Shown here piece by piece: positions 7,203 through 14,385 of a stretch of DNA of 24,926 nucleotides. Position numbers and translations under genes: made by a program. Origin of the DNA: Methanoculleus marisnigri (GTDB taxonomy: Archaea > Halobacteriota > Methanomicrobia > Methanomicrobiales > Methanoculleaceae); contig DASQ01000140.1 of NCBI GenBank assembly GCA_002503885.1, positions 1 through 24,926 on the forward strand. The letters run 5' to 3'. Below the pieces are notes generated by a model. The model made no database searches and was not told where the DNA came from. It was given only the letters and a program-made list of their open reading frames with translations. Positions within the stretch are counted from its first letter, which is position 1. Each line of letters begins with the position of its first letter.

Positions 7203-7224
7203 TTTGCAGTGGAAATGAAGGGGT
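7203..7224 (+). promoter_or_regulatory. ORB-like origin recognition box against the hel308 start codon
   Basis: GCAGTGGAAATGAAGGGGT matches the archaeal ORB core CCASTGGAAAYGAAGGGGT with one mismatch (G for the first C). It ends 4 bp before the hel308 ATG and occupies the position of a ribosome-binding site. A small TGCAA-T-TTGCA palindrome (7198-7208) overlaps its left part. It is one of six clear ORB-type boxes in this window. Bound Orc1/Cdc6 could influence hel308 expression here. Confidence 0.65.
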
Positions 7225-7228
7225 ATAC

Positions 7229-9367
7229 ATGGAGATAACCGGCCTGCCGATCCCGCCGGATCTCGCGGCCGGCTACGCTCGGTGCGGGATCACGGAACTC
7301 TACCCGCCGCAGGCCGCCTGCGTCGAAGCAGGACTTTTTTCGGGGAAGAATCTCCTGATCGTCATCCCGACCGCGAGCGGCAAGACCCTGGTCGCCGAGA
7401 TGGCGATGCACCACCAGGTGGGGAGGGGCGGCAAGTGCCTCTACATCGTCCCGCTCCGGGCGCTCGCAAGCGAGAAGTTCGAGGAGTTCTCGGAGAAGGG
7501 TCTCCGGGTCGGAATCGCCACCGGCGACTTCGACCGGCGGGACGAGTACCTGGGGAGAAACGACATCATCGTGGCGACGAGCGAGAAGGTGGACTCGCTC
7601 CTGCGGAACCGGACGCCATGGCTCGCCGAGATCACTCTGCTGGTCCTCGACGAGGCCCACCTGATCGACGACCCCTCCCGGGGAGCGACGCTCGAGATGG
7701 TGATAGCAAAGCTCCGGCACAAAAACCCGGATATGCAGATCATCGGCCTCTCAGCCACCATCGGAAACCCTCAGGACCTGGCCGGGTGGCTGGATGCGGA
7801 GCTCGTCGAGAGCGACTGGCGGCCGGTTGACCTCCGCGAAGGGGTCTTCTTTGAAGACGGCATCCGGTTCGCCGACAGCACCCGGGAAGTCAGTCGCCGG
7901 AGCAAGTACGAGGACCTGGACCTCGTCCTCGACACGGTCGCAGAGGGGGGGCAGTGCCTGGTCTTCGTCAGTTCCCGGAAGAACGCCGAGGCGTTTGCAA
8001 AACGCGCCGCTTCAGGGCTGAAACTGGCAAACCCAACCCTCGCCGGCTATGCCGATAAGCTGCGCTCGAACGCCGCGACCGATATGGGGAGGACCCTTGC
8101 CGCCTGCGTCGCCCAGGGGGCGGCGTTCCACCACGCGGGGCTCGCGCGGGAGGAGCGCCGGATCGTTGAAGCGGGGTTCCGGGAAGGGCATATCAAGGCG
8201 ATCGCCTCGACCCCGACGCTCGCGGCCGGCCTGAACCTGCCCGCCCGGCGGGTGATCGTCCGCGACTACCTCCGGTTCAACGCCGGGGAGGGGATGGTCC
8301 CGATCCCGGTCCGGGAGTACCGGCAGATGGCCGGGCGGGCCGGGCGGCCGCACCTCGACCCCTACGGAGAGGCCGTCCTGATCGCCAAGTCCGAGGAGAT
8401 GGTCGAGGAGCTCTTCGACTGCTACATCGGGGCGCCTGCCGAGGACGTCCGGAGCCGGTGCGCGAACGAGGCGGTCCTCTGCACCCACATCCTCTCGCTC
8501 ATCGCTACCGGGTTCGCCCGCGAGACGGGCGAGGTGCTGGGGTTCATGGACAAAACGTTCTACGCCCACCAGGGCGAGAGCCCGCTCGCGCTCTCGCGGG
8601 CGGTCAACAGGGTGCTTGAGTTCCTGGAGGAGGCGGAGATGATCACCGAGGTGGGGGAGTGGCTCGAGGCTACCGAGTACGGGTCGCTCGTCTCCCGGCT
8701 CTACATCGACCCCCGAAGCGCCGAGACGATCGTGACGACGATGGCCCGGCAGAAGGAGTACACCGATATCGGTCTCCTGCACCTCCTCTGCTCCACACCG
8801 GATATGATGACACTCTTCGTCAGGAGGGACGATATGTATCTCCTGGACCGGTTCCTCGCCGACCACCGGGACGACCTCTGGATGGAGATCCCCTGGGACG
8901 CGGGCGAGGGGTTCGACCGGAGCCTCAAGACGGCGCTCCTCCTCGCCGATTGGGCCGATGAGGTGGGCGAAGACGTGATCTGCGAGCGCTACAACGTCGG
9001 CCCTGGCGACGTCTACGGGATGGTGGAGAGCGTCGCCTGGCTGGTCCACGCGACCCGGCAACTCGCCGGTCTCTTCGCCCCGCACCTCGCCGGTCCGATC
9101 GAGGAGATGGAACTCCGGACCAAACACGGCATCAAGAAGGAACTCCTGCCCCTCATCAGGCTCCGGGGGATCGGCCGGGTCCGGGCCCGCCGGCTCTTCA
9201 ACAGCGGTATCGGGTCCCTCGAGGCGCTCCGCGCCGCCGGCCCGGAGAAGGTCGGGAAGGTTCTCGGGCAGGGGATCGCCGCTCAGATCTTCGAGCAGCT
9301 CGAGGGGAGACGCGACGAGATCGCCGGGGCCACCGGCGAGCAGTCGACCCTCTCCCGGTTCGGGTGA
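7229..9367 (+). CDS. hel308: ATP-dependent DNA helicase Hel308
   Basis: A 712-residue superfamily-2, Ski2-type 3'-5' helicase that acts on stalled replication forks. Motif I is PTASGKT (47-53), motif II DEAH (141-144), motif III SAT (175-177), and motif VI MAGRAGRP (367-374). A winged-helix and ratchet region follows, and a C-terminal helix-hairpin-helix-like segment (IRLRGIGRVRARRLFNSGI) matches Hel308 domain V. MEITGLPIPPDL is the natural N-terminus, so ATG 7229 is chosen over an upstream in-frame ATG at 7190 that would place the ORB inside the coding region. The next gene, cgi121, begins 7 bp after the stop, so the two are probably co-transcribed. Confidence 0.95.
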   Translation: MEITGLPIPPDLAAGYARCGITELYPPQAACVEAGLFSGKNLLIVIPTASGKTLVAEMAMHHQVGRGGKCLYIVPLRALASEKFEEFSEKGLRVGIATGDFDRRDEYLGRNDIIVATSEKVDSLLRNRTPWLAEITLLVLDEAHLIDDPSRGATLEMVIAKLRHKNPDMQIIGLSATIGNPQDLAGWLDAELVESDWRPVDLREGVFFEDGIRFADSTREVSRRSKYEDLDLVLDTVAEGGQCLVFVSSRKNAEAFAKRAASGLKLANPTLAGYADKLRSNAATDMGRTLAACVAQGAAFHHAGLAREERRIVEAGFREGHIKAIASTPTLAAGLNLPARRVIVRDYLRFNAGEGMVPIPVREYRQMAGRAGRPHLDPYGEAVLIAKSEEMVEELFDCYIGAPAEDVRSRCANEAVLCTHILSLIATGFARETGEVLGFMDKTFYAHQGESPLALSRAVNRVLEFLEEAEMITEVGEWLEATEYGSLVSRLYIDPRSAETIVTTMARQKEYTDIGLLHLLCSTPDMMTLFVRRDDMYLLDRFLADHRDDLWMEIPWDAGEGFDRSLKTALLLADWADEVGEDVICERYNVGPGDVYGMVESVAWLVHATRQLAGLFAPHLAGPIEEMELRTKHGIKKELLPLIRLRGIGRVRARRLFNSGIGSLEALRAAGPEKVGKVLGQGIAAQIFEQLEGRRDEIAGATGEQSTLSRFG

Positions 9368-9374
9368 ACTAAAA

Positions 9375-9893
9375 ATGACAGAAATTGCATGCGATATCTA
9401 CCCGGCGGTCTTTACGGTCGACGAGAACGTCAGGTTCCTCCGGGAGATCCGCAGGGTAGCCGACGAGTGTGGCACTCACATCATCCTCTTCGACGCCGAC
9501 CGCCTCGCTGGAAGGGACCACGTTGATGCAGCACTCCGGCACGCCTGGCGATCGTGGGCCGGCGGCGAGCCGATAGCGAACTCGATCGAGATGGAAGCGC
9601 TCCTCTACGCCGCAGGAACCCGGCAGTGCCAGGTGGCCGCATCCTTCGGGATCCATCCGGGGGAGAACCACTCCTACATCGCCGTCTGCCCGCCGGCGCC
9701 GGGTGTCCGGGACCGCCTTGCCGGTCTCGTGACGTTCGTCGATGCTGACCGGGAGGAGGAGATCGATCCCGCAAAAAGGGCGCGCCTTGCGGAGGTCTTC
9801 GGGATCACCCCCGAAGAGGTCCTTGTGGTCGGGGAGGCGCGGTTCCGCGACCTGGTCCTCGAACGGGTGGCGCTCCTCGACGTCTACCGCTGA
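9375..9893 (+). CDS. cgi121: KEOPS complex subunit Cgi121
   Basis: A 172-residue protein with the Cgi121/TPRKB signature NSIEMEALLYAAGTRQCQVA followed by ASFGIHPGENHSYIAV. KEOPS (Kae1-Bud32-Cgi121-Pcc1) makes the universal N6-threonylcarbamoyladenosine at tRNA position 37; Cgi121 binds tRNA and activates the Bud32 kinase. The other subunits are not in the window. It follows hel308 by 7 bp, a neighbourhood I recall from other methanogens. Its last 10 bases overlap the 3' end of the leftward moaB gene. Confidence 0.88.
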   Translation: MTEIACDIYPAVFTVDENVRFLREIRRVADECGTHIILFDADRLAGRDHVDAALRHAWRSWAGGEPIANSIEMEALLYAAGTRQCQVAASFGIHPGENHSYIAVCPPAPGVRDRLAGLVTFVDADREEEIDPAKRARLAEVFGITPEEVLVVGEARFRDLVLERVALLDVYR

Positions 9894-10381
9894 CCCGACG
9901 ACGCGTGGGTGAGGATGTGCCGGATCTCGGGGATGATGATCTCTTTGGCGGCGAGCGTGACGGCCTTCGTGGATCCCGGGATGCAGAAGACCGCCCGGCC
10001 GTCGATGACCCCGGCGATCGCCCGCGAGAGGATCGCGGCGGTCCCGATCTCTTCGTAACTTTTGAGGCGGAAGAGTTCCCCAAACCCGTCGATCGTCTTA
10101 TCGAGCAGCGGCACGACCGCCTCGATGGTCACGTCGTCGGGGGTGAGCCCGGTGCCCCCGGTGATGATGAGGCAGGTTGCACGCGAAAGCGCGACAGGGA
10201 CTTCGGAGCGGATCCGCGCGATATCGTCGGGGATCACGGCGTAATGGGTCACCTCGATTCCTGCGGCAGAGAGGAGGTCGATGAGCGTCTTTCCGCTGGT
10301 ATCGGTCTCTGGTTTCCGGCTCGAAGAGACGGTGATGACGGCACCGGTGACCGTGAGGGGCTTAAGATGGTTACTCTCCAT
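9884..10381 (-). CDS. moaB: Molybdenum cofactor biosynthesis protein MoaB/MogA family
   Basis: A 165-residue enzyme that adenylylates molybdopterin before metal insertion. Motifs: TGAVITVSSSR near the N-terminus, TSGKTLIDLL, the MPT-binding IITGGTGLTPDD (TGGTG at 74-78), and the C-terminal FCIPGSTKAV. In a methanogen the cofactor (Mo or W) serves formylmethanofuran dehydrogenase and formate dehydrogenase. ATG 10381 is chosen because the preceding in-frame residues are origin-region sequence. The gene reads away from the origin, and its start lies 73 bp from the first ORB. Confidence 0.9.
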   Translation of the reverse strand: MESNHLKPLTVTGAVITVSSSRKPETDTSGKTLIDLLSAAGIEVTHYAVIPDDIARIRSEVPVALSRATCLIITGGTGLTPDDVTIEAVVPLLDKTIDGFGELFRLKSYEEIGTAAILSRAIAGVIDGRAVFCIPGSTKAVTLAAKEIIIPEIRHILTHASSGQR

Positions 10382-10453
10382 AGGATCTTCCAGTACCCCT
10401 GTATCCCGTATTTTACTTCTTTCTATCCCCCGATTTAAGGGGTTCAATCCCCG

Positions 10454-10475
10454 ACCCCTTTGTTTCGACTGGAAC
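10454..10475 (-). promoter_or_regulatory. Origin recognition box, left side of oriC
   Basis: On the minus strand it reads TTCCAGTCGAAACAAAGGGG followed by T, then CGGGG. The dyad TTCCA-N-T-GAA half and the AAAGGGG tail match the ORB consensus bound by Orc1/Cdc6. It shares the 14-mer CGAAACAAAGGGGT exactly with the box at 10925-10946. Confidence 0.8.
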
Positions 10476-10634
10476 TACAGGGAGGCATGACGGTCTCCCG
10501 GAAGGGGTGGGAGGGTGTGGTCGAGAGAGCAAGGCGGGGTTCCCCCGGATCTCTGATGATAGAATCTCGTTAATTGGAGCCAGTTGAGAGAATCCGGGCT
10601 GGATAGGGGATCTGCTCAACATGATAGGCCGCTC

Positions 10635-10708
10635 TCATCTCGGGAGGGTTGATCTGATTCACCAGGAGAGGAAACCGGATCCTGGTGGAATGGTGATCAG
10701 ATTCACGC
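10635..10708. repeat. Near-direct and inverted repeats inside oriC
   Basis: GATCTGATTCAC (about 10651-10662) and GATCAGATTCAC (about 10695-10706) are near-identical direct copies, and GGGAGGGT precedes the first and follows the second. Between them CACCAGGA and TCCTGGTG form a perfect 8-bp inverted pair around GAGGAAACCGGA-type sequence. Such structure inside an origin could bind accessory factors. I see no known family match. Confidence 0.45.
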
Positions 10709-10722
10709 GGGAGGGTAACCCT

Positions 10723-10815
10723 TCTCATCCTGTTCTCCTTCCTCCCACTCCGTACTCTTCTTATCTCATCCTGTTCTCCTTTCTCCCCGTCCTGTACCTG
10801 TCTGATCCTGTTCTA
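10723..10815 (+). repeat. Pyrimidine-rich tract with an 18-bp direct repeat
   Basis: TCTCATCCTGTTCTCCTT occurs at 10723-10740 and again, identically, at 10764-10781 (41-bp period). A partial third copy, GATCCTGTTCTA, lies near 10804. The whole stretch is strongly C/T on the + strand, a strand asymmetry often seen beside a DNA unwinding element. Confidence 0.6.
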
Positions 10816-10895
10816 TTCAAACCCTGTACACTTACCATAAAACTTTATATCTTGAGTTGCAGAGGTACACATGATTATTATCATCACCTTTGATT
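10816..10895. other. Candidate DNA unwinding element
   Basis: This AT-rich stretch (for example CATAAAACTTTATATCTTG and ATGATTATTATCAT, a small ATGAT/ATCAT dyad) is in sharp contrast to the surrounding GC-rich DNA. It lies between oppositely oriented ORBs, where archaeal origins melt. The boundaries are approximate. Confidence 0.6.
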
Positions 10896-10920
10896 TGATG
10901 ATACACCCTGTGTATCATCA
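10896..10920. repeat. Perfect 10-bp inverted repeat at the edge of the unwinding element
   Basis: TGATGATACA (10896-10905) and TGTATCATCA (10911-10920) are exact reverse complements around a 5-nt CCCTG loop. It abuts the ORB at 10925. It may extrude as a cruciform or bind a dimeric factor during initiation. Confidence 0.6.
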
Positions 10921-10924
10921 TCAC

Positions 10925-10946
10925 CCTCCACACGAAACAAAGGGGT
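10925..10946 (+). promoter_or_regulatory. Origin recognition box, right side of oriC, inner copy
   Basis: CGAAACAAAGGGGTGGGGG (from 10933) carries the conserved ORB right half and a G-rich tail. The left half (CTCCACA) is degenerate. The 14-mer CGAAACAAAGGGGT is identical to the left-side box but on the opposite strand, which gives the inverted arrangement around the AT-rich element. Confidence 0.7.
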
Positions 10947-10956
10947 GGGGGTGATC

Positions 10957-10978
10957 GCCCCTTCCCCTCCCCGGGAAC
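10957..10978 (-). promoter_or_regulatory. Degenerate ORB-like sequence in oriC
   Basis: On the minus strand, GTTCCCGGGGAGGGGAAGGG plus GC matches the ORB pattern at 15 of 22 positions (GTTCC, central GGA, and GAAGGGG) but lacks the AAAC core. It may be a decayed box or simple G-richness. Confidence 0.2.
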
Positions 10979-11021
10979 ACTCTCCGACATCATCCATTCT
11001 GCCGTCCGTCAGCAGTCTGGT

Positions 11022-11043
11022 GTTCCACTGGAAACGAAGGGGT
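11022..11043 (+). promoter_or_regulatory. Origin recognition box, right side of oriC, outer copy
   Basis: TTCCACTGGAAACGAAGGGG followed by T is the cleanest ORB in the window: the TTCCA-C-TGGAA dyad plus the AACGAAGGGG tail. It lies 79 bp before the orc1/cdc6 ATG, just upstream of the predicted TATA box, so the initiator could also repress its own gene from here. Confidence 0.85.
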
Positions 11044-11063
11044 TATCTGCCCTGAAAGCGATC

Positions 11064-11097
11064 CTATTAAGAGCCCTTGACAGGAAAATTTCCTGTC
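11064..11097 (+). promoter_or_regulatory. orc1/cdc6 promoter with a perfect 19-nt palindrome at the predicted start site
   Basis: CTATTAA near 11064-11070 is a TATA candidate; transcription about 25 bp on would start near 11089. GACAGGAAA (11079-11087) and TTTCCTGTC (11089-11097) are perfect inverted arms around one A, exactly at that point. A repressor bound there would block the start site. Which protein binds is unknown; the downstream Lrp/AsnC regulator is a candidate. Confidence 0.5.
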
Positions 11098-11121
11098 CTG
11101 GCAACCTCCTCCGGTGACACC

Positions 11122-12405
11122 ATGTCGGACGATAAGACAAACCCAATGGGACTATTCAAAAAATACCTGACCAATAGACGTATATTTAAGAACAGGGAAG
11201 TGCTCCGACACAGTTATCGTCCTCAGATCCTGCCTCACCGGAAACCGCAGATCGATGAACTCGCCTCCATCCTTGCGCCTGCCCTCACGAACGAGACCCC
11301 GTCAAACATCCTCATCTACGGCAAGACCGGGACCGGGAAGACGGCGTCGGCCCGGTACGTCGGGACGGAGCTCGAGAACGCCAGTGCACTCGCCGGGACG
11401 AGATGCAGGATCGTCCACCTCAACTGTGAGGTGATCGATACCCAGTATCGGGTCCTCGCCCAGATCGCCAACGGCCTCGACGACGCCGAGCAGCATCCGA
11501 GCGACAGCACCAGGAACCACATCCCGATGACCGGGTGGCCGACCGACCAGGTCTACATGGAGCTGAAAAACCAGCTCGAGAGCAGCGGTGGGGTCACGGT
11601 CATCATCCTCGACGAGATCGACAAACTCGTCAAGAAGAGCGGCGACGACACCCTCTACAACCTCACCCGGATCAACTCCGATCTGAAGTCTGCCAAAGTC
11701 AGCATCATCGGGATCTCCAACGACCTCCGGTTCACCGACTTCCTGGACCCCCGTGTCCTCTCCTCGCTCTCCGAGGAGGAGATCGTCTTCCCCCCCTACA
11801 ACGCCCCGCAGCTCTGCGACATCCTCCAGCAGAGGGCCGAGCTGGCGTTCGTGGAGGGAGCGCTCGGCGAGACGGTCATCCCGCTCTGCGCGGCCCTCGC
11901 GGCGCAGGAGCACGGCGACGCCCGGCGGGCGCTCGATCTTCTCCGGGTCTCGGGCGAACTCTCAGACCGCGAAAACGCCACGAGCGTGGATGAGAAGCAT
12001 GTCCGGATGGCGCAGGAGAAGATTGAGACCGACAGCATGGTGGAGTGCATCTCCACCCTCCCGACCCAGAGCAAGGCGGTCCTCTACTCGATGCTGATCC
12101 TCGATCAGATGGGCAAACGGATCTTCACGAGCGGCGAGGTCACGGTGGTCTACCGTGAGATCGCCCGGATCATCGACCTTGACGTCCTGACGCACCGCCG
12201 GATCACGGATCTCATCTCCGAACTCAACATGCTCGGCGTCATCAACACCCGGGTCATCTCGCGAGGCCGCTACGGCCGGACGAAGGAGATGTGGTTCGAT
12301 GCAACGACGAGCAAGATCGAGGAGGTCGTTACGCGCGACCCGAGACTCGATGACCAGCGGCTCAAAAAACTCGACATCAATCGTTTAAGAGCAATGTTCA
12401 GGTGA
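11122..12405 (+). CDS. cdc6: Orc1/Cdc6 replication initiator
   Basis: A 427-residue AAA+ ATPase that binds ORBs and loads the MCM helicase. Motifs in order: Walker A YGKTGTGKTASA (GKTGTGKT 67-74), Walker B IILDEIDKL (DEID 164-167), sensor 1 IIGISND, sensor 2 HGDARRALDLL, then a C-terminal winged helix (LIDLISELNMLGVINTR-type pattern). ATG 11122 is chosen over an in-frame ATG at 11077 because GGTGA lies 4 bp upstream and because the longer form would run through the palindromic start-site region. Its stop lies within GGTGA, the ribosome site of the following Lrp gene, so the genes are coupled. No substitution in the ATPase motifs was noticed. Confidence 0.95.
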   Translation: MSDDKTNPMGLFKKYLTNRRIFKNREVLRHSYRPQILPHRKPQIDELASILAPALTNETPSNILIYGKTGTGKTASARYVGTELENASALAGTRCRIVHLNCEVIDTQYRVLAQIANGLDDAEQHPSDSTRNHIPMTGWPTDQVYMELKNQLESSGGVTVIILDEIDKLVKKSGDDTLYNLTRINSDLKSAKVSIIGISNDLRFTDFLDPRVLSSLSEEEIVFPPYNAPQLCDILQQRAELAFVEGALGETVIPLCAALAAQEHGDARRALDLLRVSGELSDRENATSVDEKHVRMAQEKIETDSMVECISTLPTQSKAVLYSMLILDQMGKRIFTSGEVTVVYREIARIIDLDVLTHRRITDLISELNMLGVINTRVISRGRYGRTKEMWFDATTSKIEEVVTRDPRLDDQRLKKLDINRLRAMFR

Positions 12406-12409
12406 AATT

Positions 12410-12901
12410 ATGGACGAAAAGGACCGTATCCTCCTCCAACTCCTGGAGGAGAACTGCCGCACCCCGTCAAGCGAGCTCGCGGTGCTGGCCGAGGTGAGCG
12501 AGCAGGATGCAAAAGATCGGATCGGCCGGTTGGAAGCGACCGGTGCCGTCCGCCGCTACGGGGCAGTCGTCGACTGGGAGCGGGCCGGCGACGGGAACGT
12601 CGGCGCGGTGATCGAACTGAAGGTATCGCCCGAGCGTGACTTTGGCTACGACCGGATCGCGGAACGGATCACCCGATTCCCGCAGGTCCGGTCGCTCCGG
12701 CTGATGACCGGGACTTATGACCTCCAGCTGCTGGTGACCGGGCCGAGCATGCACGAGATCGCCCGGTTCGTAGCCGAGCAGATCGCTCCGATGGACCGGA
12801 TCCGCGAGACGGCGACGCATATCATCATGAAGACCTACAAGGAGAACGGCACCACCTTCGCCGAGCGCGAAGAGGTTGAGCGTCTCCCCTACTCGTTCTG
12901 A
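12410..12901 (+). CDS. Lrp/AsnC-family transcriptional regulator
   Basis: A 163-residue DNA-binding regulator. The N-terminal winged HTH (DEKDRILLQLLEENCRTPSSELAVLAEV, then VRRYGAVVDWERAG) is followed by a RAM effector-binding domain (AVIELKVSPER, SLRLMTGTYDLQLLVTG). Members sense amino acids or related metabolites and bind as dimers or octamers. The gene is 4 bp after orc1/cdc6 and just ahead of an aminotransferase, so it probably regulates that operon. A role at the orc1 promoter palindrome is possible but unproven. Confidence 0.9.
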   Translation: MDEKDRILLQLLEENCRTPSSELAVLAEVSEQDAKDRIGRLEATGAVRRYGAVVDWERAGDGNVGAVIELKVSPERDFGYDRIAERITRFPQVRSLRLMTGTYDLQLLVTGPSMHEIARFVAEQIAPMDRIRETATHIIMKTYKENGTTFAEREEVERLPYSF

Positions 12902-12911
12902 GGTGAGATGT

Positions 12912-14072
12912 GTGAGGAACTTCGTCTCGGAACGGGCCCGCGCCATACCTCCCTCAGGAATCAGACGGTTTTTCGATATCGCCCAGACGATGGAGGACGT
13001 CATATCCCTGGGTGTCGGTGAACCGGACTTCGTGACCCCCTGGTGCGTCTGCGAGGCATCCATCTACTCCATCGAGCAGGGATCGACCGCCTACACCTCG
13101 AATAAGGGAACACCCCAGCTCCGTGGCGCCATCAGCCGCTACCTCGATACCCGGTTCGGTACACGCTACGACTCCGAAAATGAGATCATCGTGACCTGCG
13201 GCGTCTCGGAAGCGGCCGATATCGCCATCCGGACCGTCGTGGACCCGGGCGACGAGGTGCTGGTCGCCGAGCCGAGCTACGTCTCTTACACCCCCTGCGT
13301 CTCCCTCGCCGGCGGGGTCCCGGTGACCGTCCCCTGCCGGGCGGAGGACGAGTTTCGGCTGACGGCCGATGCCCTCGCGGAGAGCATCACCCCGCGGACG
13401 AAGGTCCTGATAGCAAACTTCCCCAACAACCCTACCGGCGGGGTGATGCAGAAGGCGGACTGGCGCGCCATCGCCGATCTCCTGGTCGATAAAGACCTCC
13501 TTCTCATCAGCGACGAGGTCTACGCCGAGCTCACCTACGACGGCGACCACTTTTCGCCAGCGACGATCCCCGAACTCCGTGATCGGACGATCACCTTGAA
13601 CGGGTTCTCGAAGGCCTTCGCCATGACCGGGTGGCGGATCGGCTACCTCTGTGCCCCCCCGGAGATCACTGCGGCGGCCCTGAAGATCCACCAGTACGTC
13701 GCGCTCTGCGCGCCAGTCATGGGGCAGATCGCGGCCTACGAGGCGCTCCGGATCGGGGGAGCTGAGAAGGACGCCATGGTCCGGGAGTACCGGCTCCGGC
13801 GGAACCTCTTTGTTGACGGGTTGAACAAACTCGGTCTTGCCTGCCACGTTCCGAAGGGCGCGTTCTACGCCTTCCCCTCGGTGGAGAGCACCGGCATGAC
13901 CGATACCGAGTTTGCCGAGTCGCTCCTCAGTGAGCAGCATGTGGCGGTCGTCCCCGGGAGCGTCCTCGGGTCCTCCGGTGCCGGGCATGTGCGGTGCGCC
14001 TATGCGGTCTCGCGCGACAACCTCAAAGAGGCCCTCTCCAGGATGGGAGCCTTTCTGGACTCGGTGAAATAA
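12912..14072 (+). CDS. PLP-dependent class I/II aminotransferase
   Basis: A 386-residue fold-type I aminotransferase. It begins VRNFVSERARAIPPSGIRRFFDIA and carries LGVGEPDF, YTSNKGTPQLR, NFPNNPTGGVM, ISDEVYAELTY and NGFSKAFAMTGWRIGY with the PLP-binding Lys234. It is of the AspC/alanine/aromatic aminotransferase group; the exact substrate cannot be told. The GTG at 12912 is taken as the start because GGTGA lies 5 bp upstream (12902-12906); an in-frame ATG at 12876 would overlap the Lrp gene. It forms an apparent operon with orc1/cdc6 and the Lrp regulator. Confidence 0.9.
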   Translation: MRNFVSERARAIPPSGIRRFFDIAQTMEDVISLGVGEPDFVTPWCVCEASIYSIEQGSTAYTSNKGTPQLRGAISRYLDTRFGTRYDSENEIIVTCGVSEAADIAIRTVVDPGDEVLVAEPSYVSYTPCVSLAGGVPVTVPCRAEDEFRLTADALAESITPRTKVLIANFPNNPTGGVMQKADWRAIADLLVDKDLLLISDEVYAELTYDGDHFSPATIPELRDRTITLNGFSKAFAMTGWRIGYLCAPPEITAAALKIHQYVALCAPVMGQIAAYEALRIGGAEKDAMVREYRLRRNLFVDGLNKLGLACHVPKGAFYAFPSVESTGMTDTEFAESLLSEQHVAVVPGSVLGSSGAGHVRCAYAVSRDNLKEALSRMGAFLDSVK

Positions 14073-14179
14073 GAACGTCATCATAAGCGCCCTCCAAACA
14101 AAATAAAAACATTTTTATCAGGCATCTTTGTTTAAGTGACAGGCGGTTGGGTGTCCGACAGGAGAATGGCGGGCAGACA

Positions 14180-14201
14180 ACCCCCTTACTTCCACTGGAG
14201 A
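14180..14201 (-). promoter_or_regulatory. ORB-like box, left member of the purA-upstream pair
   Basis: On the minus strand it reads TCTCCAGTGGAAGTAAGGGG followed by GT. It keeps the CCAGTGGAA dyad and the AAGGGG tail of the ORB consensus; GTAA replaces ACAA/ACGA. It is oriented opposite to the box at 14396. Confidence 0.6.
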
Positions 14202-14385
14202 TGTGGATTTATTCAGGGATTCTGACTGCCCGGGATCCCGCCACACCCATACTCAGAATATGCATCCTGTCCTCCAAACCCCGGGCAGATCTTCGGGTTC
14301 GCATCCGCGCTCCGGCAAACGATCTAATTACAGATCAGCATGCCGCTCCAGGGGAAAAACTCGATGCGGCGGTCTTGGATGTCCC

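Larger units (their letters stand above)
10382..11121. other. Candidate chromosomal replication origin (oriC) between moaB and orc1/cdc6
   Basis: This 740-bp gene-free region sits between divergent moaB and orc1/cdc6. It contains one ORB on the minus strand at its left (10454-10475), two on the plus strand at its right (10925-10946, 11022-11043), a pyrimidine-rich repeat tract, and an AT-rich segment with a perfect hairpin between them. ORBs in inverted orientation around an unwinding element next to the initiator gene is the standard architecture of archaeal origins (Sulfolobus, Pyrococcus and haloarchaeal cases). G-rich tails follow the first two boxes (GGGGTCGGGG and GGGGTGGGGG), like the G-string of haloarchaeal ORBs. 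I did not compute strand skew. Confidence 0.85.

Noticed and set aside
7836..7850. GCGAAGGGGTC inside hel308 as an ORB
   Set aside because: Short tail match only, within conserved coding sequence.
8012..9127. 371-residue open frame antisense to hel308
   Set aside because: Shadow of the helicase gene, rich in Val/Asp/Glu/Gly/His/Pro as expected of antisense frames; no recognisable domain or ribosome site.
10490..10512. GGAAGGGGTGGGAGGG near the left ORB as another box
   Set aside because: It keeps only the G-rich tail; the TTCCA dyad and AAAC core are absent.
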